A DNA stretch of 64,000 nt from Sphingomonas sp. S-NIH.Pt15_0812 (GTDB lineage: Bacteria > Pseudomonadota > Alphaproteobacteria > Sphingomonadales > Sphingomonadaceae): NCBI RefSeq assembly GCF_003951315.1, contig NZ_QLJH01000011.1, positions 1 through 64,000 of the forward strand, read 5' to 3'. Positions 49,780-58,660 of the stretch are shown here, in pieces; the stretch's first letter is position 1; every line of letters begins with the position of its first letter. Below the pieces are notes generated by a model. It made no database searches, had not been told where the DNA came from, and was given only the letters and a program-made list of their open reading frames with translations. The position numbers were made by a program, and so were the translations under genes.

Positions 49780-50676
49780 GTGATCCCCGTCGTCCATCAT
49801 CCCGCCTATGTCACCGAAGCGCCGGCCCGCTCCACCTATCGTTGGGGCAAGAACGGCGCGATCCGCGATCTGCTGCTGGCGGAAGGCGCTCGGGTGGAAT
49901 GGCACCGCCCGGACGCGATGCCTCTGCCGTGGCTGGAGGCGACGCACGATCCCGACTATGTCGCCGAGGTGCTGGAGGCGCGCGTACCGGCGGCCAAGTC
50001 GCGGCGCATCGGCTTTCCGGTGACCGAGACGGTGGCACGACGCGCGGCGATGGTGCCGGGCGGCACCTGGGCCGCGGCGATACTGGCGCTGGAGCGGGGA
50101 TTCGCCGCCAATACCGCGGGGGGCAGCCATCATGCGCTGCACGATACCGGCGCGGGCTATTGCGTGTTCAACGACCTGGCGGTGGCGGCGATCCGCCTGG
50201 TCGAGGAACGCACCGTCCGGCGCGTCCTGATCGTCGATGTCGACGTCCATCAGGGCGATGGCACGGCGGCGCTGACCGCCGGACGGCCGGAGATCGCGAC
50301 CTATTCGATCCATGCCGAGAAGAACTTCCCGGCGCGCAAGGCGCGGTCGACGCTGGACGTGGGACTGCCGGACGGTGTGGGCGACGACGAATATCTGTCG
50401 ACGCTGGAGCGCACCCTGGTGCCGCTGCTCGACGATCACGCGCCCGACCTGATCCTCTACCAGGCGGGCGTCGACCCGTTCGCGGAGGACCGGCTCGGGC
50501 GGCTGTCGCTGTCGCTGAACGGGCTGGCGGAACGCGAGCGGCTGGTCGCCGGGCTGGCGAAACGGCGTGGCCTGCCGATCGCGACGACGGTCGGCGGCGG
50601 CTATGGCGACGATGTGATGGCGATCGCGCGCCGTCATGTCGACTCGATCCTGACCCTCGCCGACACGCTCGGCTGA
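49780..50676 (+). CDS. Histone-deacetylase-family amidohydrolase
   Basis: A 298-residue class-IV-type HDAC/AcuC relative. The zinc site is visible in GGSHHALHDTGAGYCVFND (His pair and Gly-Gly), DVDVHQGDGTA (Asp and His) and QAGVDPFAEDRLG (Asp). Bacterial members deacetylate acetyl-CoA synthetase, polyamines or small amides; the target here is unknown. Start choice is uncertain: GTG 49780 gives the usual family beginning VIPVVHHPAYV, while ATG 49729 adds 17 residues and overlaps the divergent esterase start. Confidence 0.87.
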   Translation: MIPVVHHPAYVTEAPARSTYRWGKNGAIRDLLLAEGARVEWHRPDAMPLPWLEATHDPDYVAEVLEARVPAAKSRRIGFPVTETVARRAAMVPGGTWAAAILALERGFAANTAGGSHHALHDTGAGYCVFNDLAVAAIRLVEERTVRRVLIVDVDVHQGDGTAALTAGRPEIATYSIHAEKNFPARKARSTLDVGLPDGVGDDEYLSTLERTLVPLLDDHAPDLILYQAGVDPFAEDRLGRLSLSLNGLAERERLVAGLAKRRGLPIATTVGGGYGDDVMAIARRHVDSILTLADTLG

Positions 50677-50680
50677 TCGA

Positions 50681-50833
50681 TCAGGTCAGCGAGGATTTGC
50701 GCGGGATCGTCTCCTTGTCGGATTGACCCTTGTCGAGCGTGTCGGAGGGGCGGCGGGCGTCGCCGTCGCGCTGGTGCTCGGTCGACAGGTTGGGATCGTC
50801 GGTTTCCGTGGTCGGCTTGATCGGATCGTCCAC
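50681..50833 (-). CDS. Small hydrophilic protein (50 aa)
   Basis: A 50-residue, highly charged, Cys-free product beginning VDDPIKPTTETDDPNLSTEH. The GTG start at 50833 is supported by AAGGAG seven bases upstream, a better signal than most genes in the window have. It lies between the convergent histone-deacetylase-like gene and the divergent valS. It looks intrinsically disordered; I do not recognise it. Confidence 0.5.
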   Translation of the reverse strand: MDDPIKPTTETDDPNLSTEHQRDGDARRPSDTLDKGQSDKETIPRKSSLT

Positions 50834-50950
50834 CTTGCGTCTCCTTCGCGTTTCCAATCGCGCGGGCACCCCCGTCGTTCCCTAGCTCTTGCATCGGAGC
50901 CTGCACGAGGGGAGGTGACGAACCCGCTCGCCTCCGTCTAAAGCGGCGGC

Positions 50951-53584
50951 ATGACCGAGCTTCCCAAGACCTTCGACCCCGCCGACATGGAATCCCGCTG
51001 GTATCGGCATTGGGAGGAGAATGGCCTGTTTCGCCCCGACCGGTCGGGCGCGGAGCCCTGGACGATCGTCAACCCGCCGCCCAACGTCACCGGCAGCCTG
51101 CATATCGGCCATGCGCTGGACAATACGTTGCAGGACATCCTGACCCGCCATGCCCGGATGAAGGGCAAGGATGCGATGTGGGTGGTCGGCACCGACCATG
51201 CCGGCATCGCGACGCAGATGGTCGTCGAGCGCAACCTGGCCAAGGAGGGGCAGAAGCGCACCGCCATGGGCCGCCAGCGCTTCGTCGAGAAGGTGTGGGA
51301 GTGGAAGGCGGAAAGCGGCGGCGCGATCACGCGCCAGCTCCGCCGGCTCGGCTGCTCGATGGACTGGGCGAACGAGCGGTTCACGATGGACGAGGGTTTC
51401 TCGGCCGCTGTGCTCAAGGTGTTCGTGGAACTGCACCGCCAGGGCCTGCTCTATCGCGACAAGCGGCTGGTCAACTGGGACCCGGGCCTGGGCACCGCGA
51501 TCAGCGACCTGGAGGTCGAGACGCGCGAGGTGCAGGGCAAGTTCTGGCACCTGACCTATCCGCTGGCCGATGGCAGCGGCACCATCTCCGTCGCCACCAC
51601 CCGGCCGGAGACGATGCTGGCCGACATGGCGGTGGCGGTGAACCCGGCGGACGAGCGCTACACCGCGCTGGTCGGGCGTCAGGTGCGCCTGCCGATCACC
51701 GGAAGGCTGATCCCGATCGTCGCCGACGACCATGCCGACCCGGCGCTGGGCTCCGGCGCGGTGAAGATCACGCCCGGCCACGACTTCAACGATTTCGAGG
51801 TCGGCCGTCGTGCGGGGATCGAGGCGCGCGACATGCTCAACATGCTGGGCGCGCGCGGCGAGATCGTGCAGACCGCCGATGGCCTGATCCCCGACGAACT
51901 GATCGGCCTGGACCGGGCGGACGCGCGCAAGCGGATCGTCGCACTGCTGGAGGAGGCCGGCGCGCTGGCGCGGATCGAGGATCGCGTGATCCAGACGCCC
52001 TATGGCGACCGGTCGGGCGTGGTGATCGAGCCCTGGCTGACCGACCAATGGTATGTCGATGCCAAGACGCTGGCGCAGCCGGCGATCGAGGCGGTGCGCA
52101 AGGGCGACATCGCGCTGGTGCCAAAAAGCTGGGAGAAGACCTTCTTCAACTGGATGGAGAATATCCAGCCCTGGTGCGTCAGCCGCCAGCTCTGGTGGGG
52201 CCACCAGATCCCGGCCTGGTTCGATGGCGAGGGCAAGGCCTATGTCGCCGAGACCGAGGAGGAGGCGCAGGCGCTGGCGGGCGCGGGCGTCGCGCTGGTC
52301 CGCGATCCGGATGTGCTCGACACCTGGTTCTCCTCGGCGCTGTGGCCGTTCGCGACGCTCGGCTGGCCGAACGACGGCGATCCGACGCTGGGCGGCCGCT
52401 ATCCCAACGACGTGCTGATCTCCGGCTTCGACATCCTGTTCTTCTGGAACGCGCGGATGATGATGCAGGGGATGCACTTCCTGAAGGACGTGCCGTTCCG
52501 CAAGCTCTACCTCCACGGGCTGGTCCGTGCCGCCGATGGCGCGAAGATGTCGAAGTCCAAGGGCAATACGGTCGATCCGCTCGGCCTGATCGACACGTAC
52601 GGCGCCGACGCGCTGCGCTTCTTCATGGCGGCAATGGAAAGCCAGGGCCGCGACATCAAGATGGATGAGAAGCGGGTCGAGGGCTATCGCAACTTCGCCA
52701 CCAAGCTGTGGAACGCGGCCCGCTTCGCGCAGGGCAACGGCATCGGCGGATCGTCGACGCTGGAGCCGCCGGTCGCGACCCATGCGGTCAACCAGTGGAT
52801 CATCGCCGAATGCGTCGCGACCGTGCAGGCGGTCGACCTGGCGTTGGCGGAGCTGCGGTTCGACGCGGCGGCGAACGCGATCTACCAATTCGTCTGGAGC
52901 CGGTTCTGCGACTGGTATCTCGAGCTGATCAAGGGCCAGATCGACGAGGAGACCCGGGCGGTGGCGGGCTGGACGCTCGACCAGATCCTGGCGCTGCTCC
53001 ACCCGTTCATGCCCTTCATCACCGAGGAGTTGTGGCACGGCCTGGCCCCGCGCGACCATGACCTGATCGTCGGTCACTGGCCGCAGCCCGATGCGCGCAG
53101 CCTGAACCCGGAGGCGAGCCGCGAGATCGACTGGCTGATCCGGCTGGTGTCGGAGATCCGCGCGGCGCGCACCGAGCTGAACGTGCCGCCCGGCGCGCGT
53201 CTGCCGCTCCATGTCCGTGACGCGGGCGAGGGAACGAACGCACGTCTCGTCCGACAGGCGGCGGCGCTGGCGCGGCTGGCCCGCGTCGATCTGGTCGCGG
53301 CGGGTGCGGAGGAGCCGAGCGGCGGCGCGGCGCAGGTGGTGGTGGACGAGGCGACCTTCGTCCTGCCGCTGGCCGGGGTCATCGACCTGGAGGCCGAGCG
53401 CGCCCGCCTGACCAAGGCGATCGCGGCGGCGGAGAAGGAGCGCGACGCGCTGGCTGGCCGCCTGGGCAATGCCAGCTTTGTCGAGCGCGCCAAGCCGGAA
53501 GCGGTGGAGAAGGCGCGCGCCGATCACGCCGACAAGACGGCGGAGGCGAGCCGGTTGCAGGCGGCGCTGACGCGCCTGGGGTAG
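50951..53584 (+). CDS. valS: Valyl-tRNA synthetase
   Basis: An 877-residue class I synthetase. The HIGH motif lies in [11 protein letters not shown] near 50-60, an editing domain is inserted (about 200-340), and KMSKSKGN lies near 531-538. An anticodon-binding domain and C-terminal coiled-coil arm ([20 protein letters not shown]) complete it. The length suits the bacterial form. The ribosome-binding site is weak. The 117-base leader contains a GGAGG/CCTCC pair, but I see no T-box, as expected in Proteobacteria. A dispersed palindromic element lies just after the stop. Confidence 0.97.
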   Translation: MTELPKTFDPADMESRWYRHWEENGLFRPDRSGAEPWTIVNPPPNVTGSLHIGHALDNTLQDILTRHARMKGKDAMWVVGTDHAGIATQMVVERNLAKEGQKRTAMGRQRFVEKVWEWKAESGGAITRQLRRLGCSMDWANERFTMDEGFSAAVLKVFVELHRQGLLYRDKRLVNWDPGLGTAISDLEVETREVQGKFWHLTYPLADGSGTISVATTRPETMLADMAVAVNPADERYTALVGRQVRLPITGRLIPIVADDHADPALGSGAVKITPGHDFNDFEVGRRAGIEARDMLNMLGARGEIVQTADGLIPDELIGLDRADARKRIVALLEEAGALARIEDRVIQTPYGDRSGVVIEPWLTDQWYVDAKTLAQPAIEAVRKGDIALVPKSWEKTFFNWMENIQPWCVSRQLWWGHQIPAWFDGEGKAYVAETEEEAQALAGAGVALVRDPDVLDTWFSSALWPFATLGWPNDGDPTLGGRYPNDVLISGFDILFFWNARMMMQGMHFLKDVPFRKLYLHGLVRAADGAKMSKSKGNTVDPLGLIDTYGADALRFFMAAMESQGRDIKMDEKRVEGYRNFATKLWNAARFAQGNGIGGSSTLEPPVATHAVNQWIIAECVATVQAVDLALAELRFDAAANAIYQFVWSRFCDWYLELIKGQIDEETRAVAGWTLDQILALLHPFMPFITEELWHGLAPRDHDLIVGHWPQPDARSLNPEASREIDWLIRLVSEIRAARTELNVPPGARLPLHVRDAGEGTNARLVRQAAALARLARVDLVAAGAEEPSGGAAQVVVDEATFVLPLAGVIDLEAERARLTKAIAAAEKERDALAGRLGNASFVERAKPEAVEKARADHADKTAEASRLQAALTRLG

Positions 53585-53606
53585 GTCGCTGTTCGCTTAA
53601 CATCCT

Positions 53607-53701
53607 GTTCCCCGGCGAAGGCCGGGGACCAGTTGGGAAGGCGGTGGTAACGGAGCGTTGTCCGTCGTCACCCAACTGGGCCCCGACCTTCGCCGGGGAA
53701 C
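53607..53701. repeat. Dispersed palindromic element, copy 2
   Basis: 31-base arms (GTTCCCCGGCGAAGGCCGGG and onward to CAGTTGGG, and the complement) pair at 29 of 31 positions around a 33-base loop. The loop shares TGGTAACGGAGCGT with copy 1 at 16326-16429. It lies between the convergent valS and MarR genes, starting 22 bases after the valS stop. Confidence 0.85.
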
Positions 53702-53747
53702 AGGTTGGAAGGAATGGTGACCGTTCCGTTCAGCCCACGCCCATCCG

Positions 53748-54197
53748 TCACTCCGCCGCCAACAGCGCCCGTTCGTCGATCCGCCGCAGCATCGCCGCGA
53801 ATTGCGCCAGTTCCTCCGGCCGGAAGGCGGAGAAGATGCGGCGTTCCAGCTCGATCGCCTTGGGCGCGACCGCCGCGTAGAGCGACTCGCCCGAGGGCGT
53901 CAGCCGCAACAGATGCGAGCGCCGGTCGTCCGGATTGGGCGTCCGCGCCATCAGTCCGCGCTCGACCAGCGCGATGGCGGCGCGGCTGACCGTCACCTTG
54001 TCCATCCGCGTCCGCACGCCGATCGCCGCCTGGGTGATGCCGCCCGTCTCCGCCACCACCGTCACCAGCCGCCATTCCGGGATCGACAGCCCGAACAGCG
54101 ACTCATAGGCCCGCGCGATCGTGTCGCTGACCAGGTTCGAGGTGAAGGACAGACGATAGGGAAGGAAGTCGTCCAGGGCGAGCAGCGGCGTGGTCAT
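53748..54197 (-). CDS. MarR-family regulator, probable repressor of homogentisate genes
   Basis: A 149-residue winged-helix regulator. The DNA-binding region covers about 45-105 (ITQAAIGVRTRMDKVTVSRAA, MARTPNPDDRRSHLLRLT with the DxRS wing). It is divergent from hppD with 87 bases between, which contain a perfect inverted repeat. A role like HmgR, releasing DNA on binding homogentisate, is inferred from position only. Confidence 0.9.
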   Translation of the reverse strand: MTTPLLALDDFLPYRLSFTSNLVSDTIARAYESLFGLSIPEWRLVTVVAETGGITQAAIGVRTRMDKVTVSRAAIALVERGLMARTPNPDDRRSHLLRLTPSGESLYAAVAPKAIELERRIFSAFRPEELAQFAAMLRRIDERALLAAE

Positions 54198-54213
54198 GGA
54201 CCGAGCGTACCCG

Positions 54214-54242
54214 TTGACACCGACGTCGCAAAGATGGATGTT
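54214..54242 (+). promoter_or_regulatory. Candidate hppD promoter
   Basis: A perfect -35 TTGACA (54214-54219) is followed after 17 bases by a weak -10 GATGTT (54237-54242). The operator candidate begins at the end of the -10. The hppD ATG is 43 bases further on. Confidence 0.4.
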
Positions 54243-54259
54243 GGTATCAACGGATACCA
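54242..54259. promoter_or_regulatory. Candidate MarR operator upstream of hppD
   Basis: TGGTATC-AACG-GATACCA is a perfect seven-base inverted repeat with a four-base spacer, the size of typical MarR sites. It sits between the proposed -10 and the hppD ribosome-binding site. Confidence 0.55.
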
Positions 54260-54284
54260 GTTTTGGTGCCACAGGAGAGTGACG

Positions 54285-55355
54285 ATGGACCATATGGACG
54301 TCAACCCGATGGGTCTGGACGGATTCGAGTTCTGCGAATTCACCTCCCCCGATCCCGAGCGCATGGCCGCGCAGTTCGAGCAGCTCGGCTTCGTCGTCGC
54401 CTCGCGCCATCCGAGCCGCGACGTGGTCCGCTACAAGCAGGGGCGCATCAACCTGCTGCTCAACCGCATGAGCGAGGGCCAGGCGGCCGACTTCCGCCGC
54501 GACCATGGCCCCTCCGCGAACGGCATGGCGTTCCGCGTCGCCGACGCCAAGGCGGCGTTCGACGCGGCACTGGCGCGCGGGGCGAAGGCGGCCGATGCGT
54601 CGACCAGCGCGCTGGGCGAGGGCGCCTATGTGCTGGAGGGGATCGGCGGCTCGCTGCTCTATCTGGTCGATCGCCACGGCGCAGCCGGCTCGCTCTATGA
54701 CGATTGGCAGGCGGAGCCGGGCGCGGCCGAGGCGGAGGCCGCCAACACGGTCGGACTCGACCTGCTCGACCATCTGACCCACAATGTCCGGCGCGGGCAG
54801 ATGCGGACCTGGTCGACCTTCTACAACCAGATCTTCGGCTTCGAAGAGCAGAAATATTTCGACATCAAGGGCAAGGCCACCGGCCTGTTCAGCCAGGCGA
54901 TGATCGCGCCGGACAAGGCGATCCGCATCCCGCTGAACGAGAGCCAGGACGACAAGAGCCAGATCGAGGAGTTCATCCGCGACTATAATGGCGAGGGCAT
55001 CCAGCATCTGGCGCTGACCACCGACGACATCTTCTCCACCGTCGAGAAGCTGCGGGATCGCGGCGTGCGGTTGCAGGACACGATCGAGACCTATTACGAA
55101 TTGGTCGACAAGCGCGTCCCCGGCCATGGCGAGGATCTGGAGCGGCTGCGCCGCAACCGCATCCTGATCGACGGTGACGTGAAGGAGGAGGGCATCCTGC
55201 TCCAGATCTTCACCGAGAACATGTTCGGTCCGATCTTCTTCGAGATCATCCAGCGCAAGGGCAATGAGGGCTTCGGCAACGGCAACTTCCAGGCGCTGTA
55301 CGAAAGCATCGAGCTGGACCAGATCCGTCGCGGCGTGGTGACGGTGGACGCCTGA
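54285..55355 (+). CDS. hppD: 4-hydroxyphenylpyruvate dioxygenase
   Basis: A 356-residue Fe(II) enzyme turning 4-hydroxyphenylpyruvate into homogentisate in tyrosine breakdown. Iron ligands are visible at His163 (LLDHLTHNV), His241 (IQHLALTT) and Glu320 (FFEIIQRKG). The two vicinal-oxygen-chelate halves are intact and the length is normal. AGGAGAG about eight bases before the ATG gives a strong start. It is first in the operon with hmgA, maiA and a Rieske gene. Confidence 0.96.
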   Translation: MDHMDVNPMGLDGFEFCEFTSPDPERMAAQFEQLGFVVASRHPSRDVVRYKQGRINLLLNRMSEGQAADFRRDHGPSANGMAFRVADAKAAFDAALARGAKAADASTSALGEGAYVLEGIGGSLLYLVDRHGAAGSLYDDWQAEPGAAEAEAANTVGLDLLDHLTHNVRRGQMRTWSTFYNQIFGFEEQKYFDIKGKATGLFSQAMIAPDKAIRIPLNESQDDKSQIEEFIRDYNGEGIQHLALTTDDIFSTVEKLRDRGVRLQDTIETYYELVDKRVPGHGEDLERLRRNRILIDGDVKEEGILLQIFTENMFGPIFFEIIQRKGNEGFGNGNFQALYESIELDQIRRGVVTVDA

Positions 55356-55382
55356 TTGATCCCGAGCGGAACGGAGGACGCG

Positions 55383-56681
55383 ATGACCGAGCAGCGCACC
55401 GACGACGGCTATATCCCCGGCTTCGGCAACCATGTCGCGACCGAGGCGGTGGCGGGGGCGCTGCCGATCGGGCGCAACTCGCCGCAGCGTCCGCCCTTCG
55501 GCCTCTATGCCGAGCAATTGTCCGGGACCGCCTTCACCGCGCCCAGGCATGAGAACCGGCGCTCCTGGCTCTACCGGATGCGGCCGACCGCCGAGCATCC
55601 CGCCTATCAGCCCTATGCCGGCGCCAGGCGGTTCGTGCGGGGGAGCGGCGACGCGGCGCTCGCCCCCAACCGGCTTCGCTGGGACCCGATCGTCGCGACC
55701 GGGACGGCGGTCGACCTGATCGACGGCATGACCACGATGCTGGTCAACCGCCCGCCCGAGGATCTGGAGGGCGTCGCGCTGCACGTCTATGCGGCGGGCC
55801 GGGACATGGTCGACCGAGTCTTCGTCGATGCGGATGGCGAGTTGCTGTTCATTCCGCAGGACGGGCGGCTGGAACTGCTGACCGAACTCGGCCGGATGGT
55901 CGTCGCGCCGGGGCAGATCGCGCTGGTTCCGCGCGGCGTCCGCTTCCGCGCGCTGCTGCCCGACGGCGCGGCGCGCGGCTATGTCGCCGAGAATCACGGC
56001 GCGCTGTTCCGTCTGCCCGATCTGGGACCGATCGGGGCGAACGGGCTCGCCAATCCGCGCGATTTCGAGACGCCGGTCGCCTGGTACGAGGACCGCGACG
56101 GGCCGACCGAGGTCGTGCAGAAGTTCATGGGTTCGCTCTGGACGATGACGCTCGACCATAGTCCGCTCGACGTGGTCGCATGGCACGGCAATCTCGCCCC
56201 CTGGCGCTACGACCTGTCGCGGTTCAACACGATCAACACGGTCAGTTTCGACCATCCCGATCCGTCGATCTTCACCGTGCTGACCTCGCCCAGCGACGTG
56301 CCCGGTCGCGCCAATGCCGATTTCGTCATCTTCCCGCCGCGCTGGATGGTGGCGGAGGACAGTTTCCGCCCGCCCTGGTTCCACCGCAACGTCATGTCGG
56401 AGGCGATGGGCCTGATCACCGGCGCCTATGATGCCAAGGCGGAGGGGTTCCAGCCCGGCGGCCTGTCGCTGCACAATCTGATGGCGGGGCACGGCCCCGA
56501 TTTGGCAAGCTGGCAGGGCGCGTCGAACGCGGAGCTGAAGCCGCACAAGATCACGGGCACCATGGCCTTCATGCTGGAAAGCTGCTGGCCCTATCGCCCG
56601 ACCGACTTCGCCCTGACGCATAGCCAGCTCGATTATGACGCGGTCTGGGCGGACTTCCTCAAGGCGGTGCTGCCGCGATGA
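55383..56681 (+). CDS. hmgA: Homogentisate 1,2-dioxygenase
   Basis: A 432-residue ring-cleaving dioxygenase forming maleylacetoacetate. It starts [13 protein letters not shown] like the family. Iron ligands lie in [16 protein letters not shown] (His and Glu) and [11 protein letters not shown] (His). ATG 55383 has GGAGG five bases upstream; an earlier in-frame codon at 55356 lacks support. It lies 27 bases after hppD and overlaps maiA by four bases. Confidence 0.97.
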   Translation: MTEQRTDDGYIPGFGNHVATEAVAGALPIGRNSPQRPPFGLYAEQLSGTAFTAPRHENRRSWLYRMRPTAEHPAYQPYAGARRFVRGSGDAALAPNRLRWDPIVATGTAVDLIDGMTTMLVNRPPEDLEGVALHVYAAGRDMVDRVFVDADGELLFIPQDGRLELLTELGRMVVAPGQIALVPRGVRFRALLPDGAARGYVAENHGALFRLPDLGPIGANGLANPRDFETPVAWYEDRDGPTEVVQKFMGSLWTMTLDHSPLDVVAWHGNLAPWRYDLSRFNTINTVSFDHPDPSIFTVLTSPSDVPGRANADFVIFPPRWMVAEDSFRPPWFHRNVMSEAMGLITGAYDAKAEGFQPGGLSLHNLMAGHGPDLASWQGASNAELKPHKITGTMAFMLESCWPYRPTDFALTHSQLDYDAVWADFLKAVLPR

Positions 56682-57316
56682 TCCGGCTGCACGGCTACTG
56701 GCGGTCGAGCGCGGCCTATCGCGTGCGGATCGGGCTGGCGCTGAAGGGCGTCGCCCATGAACAGGTCCATCACGACCTGCGCACCGGCGCACAAAGGGCG
56801 GACGATTACGCCCGGCTCAACCCGCAACGGCTGGTGCCGACGCTGAAGGCCGGCGACCTGGTGCTGACGCAAAGCGTCGCCATCCTCGAATGGCTGGACG
56901 AATGCCATCCGCAGCCACCGTTGCTGCCCGGCGATCCGAATGGCCGCGCGATCGTGCGGTCCATGGCGGCGACCATCGCCAGCGACACGCATCCGCTCCA
57001 CAATCTGCGCGTGCTCAACGCCCTGCGGAAAGAGTTCGGCGCCGATGACACGGCGGTGCAGCGCTGGATCGCGCATTGGCTTGGCGACGGGCTGGCGGCG
57101 GTCGATCGGCTGGTCGAGCGGCATGGCGACGGCTTCGCCTATGGCGACCGGCCGACGCTGGCGGATTGCTGCATCGTGCCGGCGCTCTACGCGGCGCGAC
57201 GTTTCGCGGTCGACCTGACGCGCTTCCCGGCGCTGGTCGATGCGGGAGAGCGGGCGATGGCGCTGCCCGAGATCGCAGCCGCGCATCCCGACCGCCAGCC
57301 CGACGCGGATCGGTGA
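56678..57316 (+). CDS. maiA: Maleylacetoacetate isomerase (zeta-class GST)
   Basis: A 212-residue glutathione-dependent isomerase making fumarylacetoacetate. The zeta signature [17 protein letters not shown] (about 8-24) and [11 protein letters not shown] near 65-75 are present. It overlaps both hmgA and the Rieske gene by four bases. The next enzyme, fumarylacetoacetase, is not in this window. Confidence 0.95.
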   Translation: MIRLHGYWRSSAAYRVRIGLALKGVAHEQVHHDLRTGAQRADDYARLNPQRLVPTLKAGDLVLTQSVAILEWLDECHPQPPLLPGDPNGRAIVRSMAATIASDTHPLHNLRVLNALRKEFGADDTAVQRWIAHWLGDGLAAVDRLVERHGDGFAYGDRPTLADCCIVPALYAARRFAVDLTRFPALVDAGERAMALPEIAAAHPDRQPDADR

Positions 57317-57672
57317 GCGACGAACGTCTGACCGCAACGCCGGCCGGGGTGGCGCTGGGCGCGCTCGACCTGGTGGCGGACGGCGCGGCGCGCAACTTCG
57401 TCGTGCAGATGCGCGCCGGGCGCTTCCATGGCTTCGTCGTACGGCGGGGGAGCGAGGTGCACGGCTATGTCGATCGCTGTCCGCATCTGGGCCTGCCGCT
57501 GGCGCAGACGATGGACGACTATCTGACGCCGGACGGCGGCCGGATCGCGTGCAGCTGGCACGGCGCGCTGTTCGAGGTGGCGGACGGCCTGTGCGTCGGC
57601 GGCCCGTGCGCCGGGCAGCGTCTGACGCCCTGGCCGGTGACGGTGGTCGACGGGATCATCCGCACCGCCTAG
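57313..57672 (+). CDS. Rieske [2Fe-2S] protein in the homogentisate operon
   Basis: A 119-residue Rieske-domain protein. The cluster ligands are in CPHLGLPL (Cys-x-His) and CSWHGALFE (Cys-x2-His), with a typical CVGGPCAGQRLTPWPV loop after them. The GTG start overlaps the maiA stop (GTGA), so it is translated with the homogentisate enzymes. It has no signal peptide and resembles ring-hydroxylase ferredoxins, but no oxygenase or reductase partner is nearby. Its job in this pathway is unclear. Its 3' end overlaps that of the convergent LysR gene by 17 bases. Confidence 0.88.
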   Translation: MSDERLTATPAGVALGALDLVADGAARNFVVQMRAGRFHGFVVRRGSEVHGYVDRCPHLGLPLAQTMDDYLTPDGGRIACSWHGALFEVADGLCVGGPCAGQRLTPWPVTVVDGIIRTA

Positions 57673-58573
57673 ACTGATCCACCCGGTCCCAGGCTGCCGG
57701 GTCGAGCCGTTCGCGCAGGAAGGCGATGAACGCGGGCACGGCCGGCGGCACTATCGTCGCGCGCAGATGGACGGCGTGGATACCGACCCGGCTCGATCCC
57801 TGGCATTCGGGCAGGACGCGAACCAAACGGCCGCCGCGCAAGGCGTCGCCCACGTCCCAGAGCGAACGCAGCGCGACCCCCATGCCGGACAGGGTCAGCT
57901 CGCGGATCAGCTCGCTGCTGTTGGTGCGGACATGGCTGGGCCGGTCGATCACGACATGGCGATGGCCGTGCAGCAGTCGCCACGGCATCTGCCCGTCCGC
58001 CGCGAGCAGGCGATGCGCGGATAGGTCGTCGATCGTGCGCGGGATGCCGGCCTCCGCCAGATAGGCGGGAGCGGCACACAGCACTCGGCGGCTGTCGCCC
58101 AGTCGGTGGGACTGCAGGCTGGACGGAATGTCGGAGGCGATGCGGATCGCGCAGTCGATGCGCCCGGCCACCAGATCGACAAAGCCATCGGACAGGTCGA
58201 CCGACAGCGCGACCTGCGGATGGCGGACCAGGAACTCGGGCAACAGGGGGGCGATGTACAGCCGTCCGAAGGAGGTCGGCGCGGATAGGCGGAACGGCCC
58301 GGACGGCGTGTCGAGCCGGCCGCTGACCCGGACCTCGGCCTGATGCAATTGCGCCTGGATCTGCTGCAACTCGCCATGGAAGCGTTCGCCGGCCTGGGTC
58401 AGCGCGAAGCGGCGGGTGCTGCGATGGATGAGTTGCGCGCCCAGCCGCTGCTCCAGCCGGGCGATCCGCCGCGACGCCATGGTGGCGGAAATGCCGAGTG
58501 CGCGCCCGCCCGCCGCCAGACTGCCATGCAGCGCCGCCGCGACGAAGAGGTCATAATCGGGGTCCATCATCAT
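57656..58573 (-). CDS. LysR-family transcriptional regulator
   Basis: A 305-residue LysR protein. The N-terminal helix-turn-helix (about 5-60) reads [20 protein letters not shown]. The effector domain (about 90-290) begins [18 protein letters not shown], as in the CrgA-type group. It is divergent from malate synthase glcB with 87 bases between, so glcB is a likely target, although CrgA-type regulators often control unrelated oxidoreductases. Three ATGs in a row make the exact start uncertain by two codons. Confidence 0.92.
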   Translation of the reverse strand: MMMDPDYDLFVAAALHGSLAAGGRALGISATMASRRIARLEQRLGAQLIHRSTRRFALTQAGERFHGELQQIQAQLHQAEVRVSGRLDTPSGPFRLSAPTSFGRLYIAPLLPEFLVRHPQVALSVDLSDGFVDLVAGRIDCAIRIASDIPSSLQSHRLGDSRRVLCAAPAYLAEAGIPRTIDDLSAHRLLAADGQMPWRLLHGHRHVVIDRPSHVRTNSSELIRELTLSGMGVALRSLWDVGDALRGGRLVRVLPECQGSSRVGIHAVHLRATIVPPAVPAFIAFLRERLDPAAWDRVDQSRRCG

Positions 58574-58611
58574 TCATTCCCCAGAGGAACGACTGCATCG
58601 ACATATCGGCG

Positions 58612-58639
58612 TCTACAGAACGACCGGGAGTGCTGTATA
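58612..58639 (+). promoter_or_regulatory. Candidate glcB promoter
   Basis: TCTACA (58612-58617) and TGTATA (58634-58639) are separated by 16 bases, 22 bases before the glcB ATG. The match is moderate. The region between the divergent LysR and glcB genes is where a LysR site would be expected. Confidence 0.3.
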
Positions 58640-58660
58640 CCGGCGGCAGAGGAGTGGACA

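Noticed and set aside
50882..53527. An 881-codon open frame opposite valS
   Set aside because: valS is unmistakable on the plus strand; the antisense product has no motif and the composition of a codon-bias artefact.
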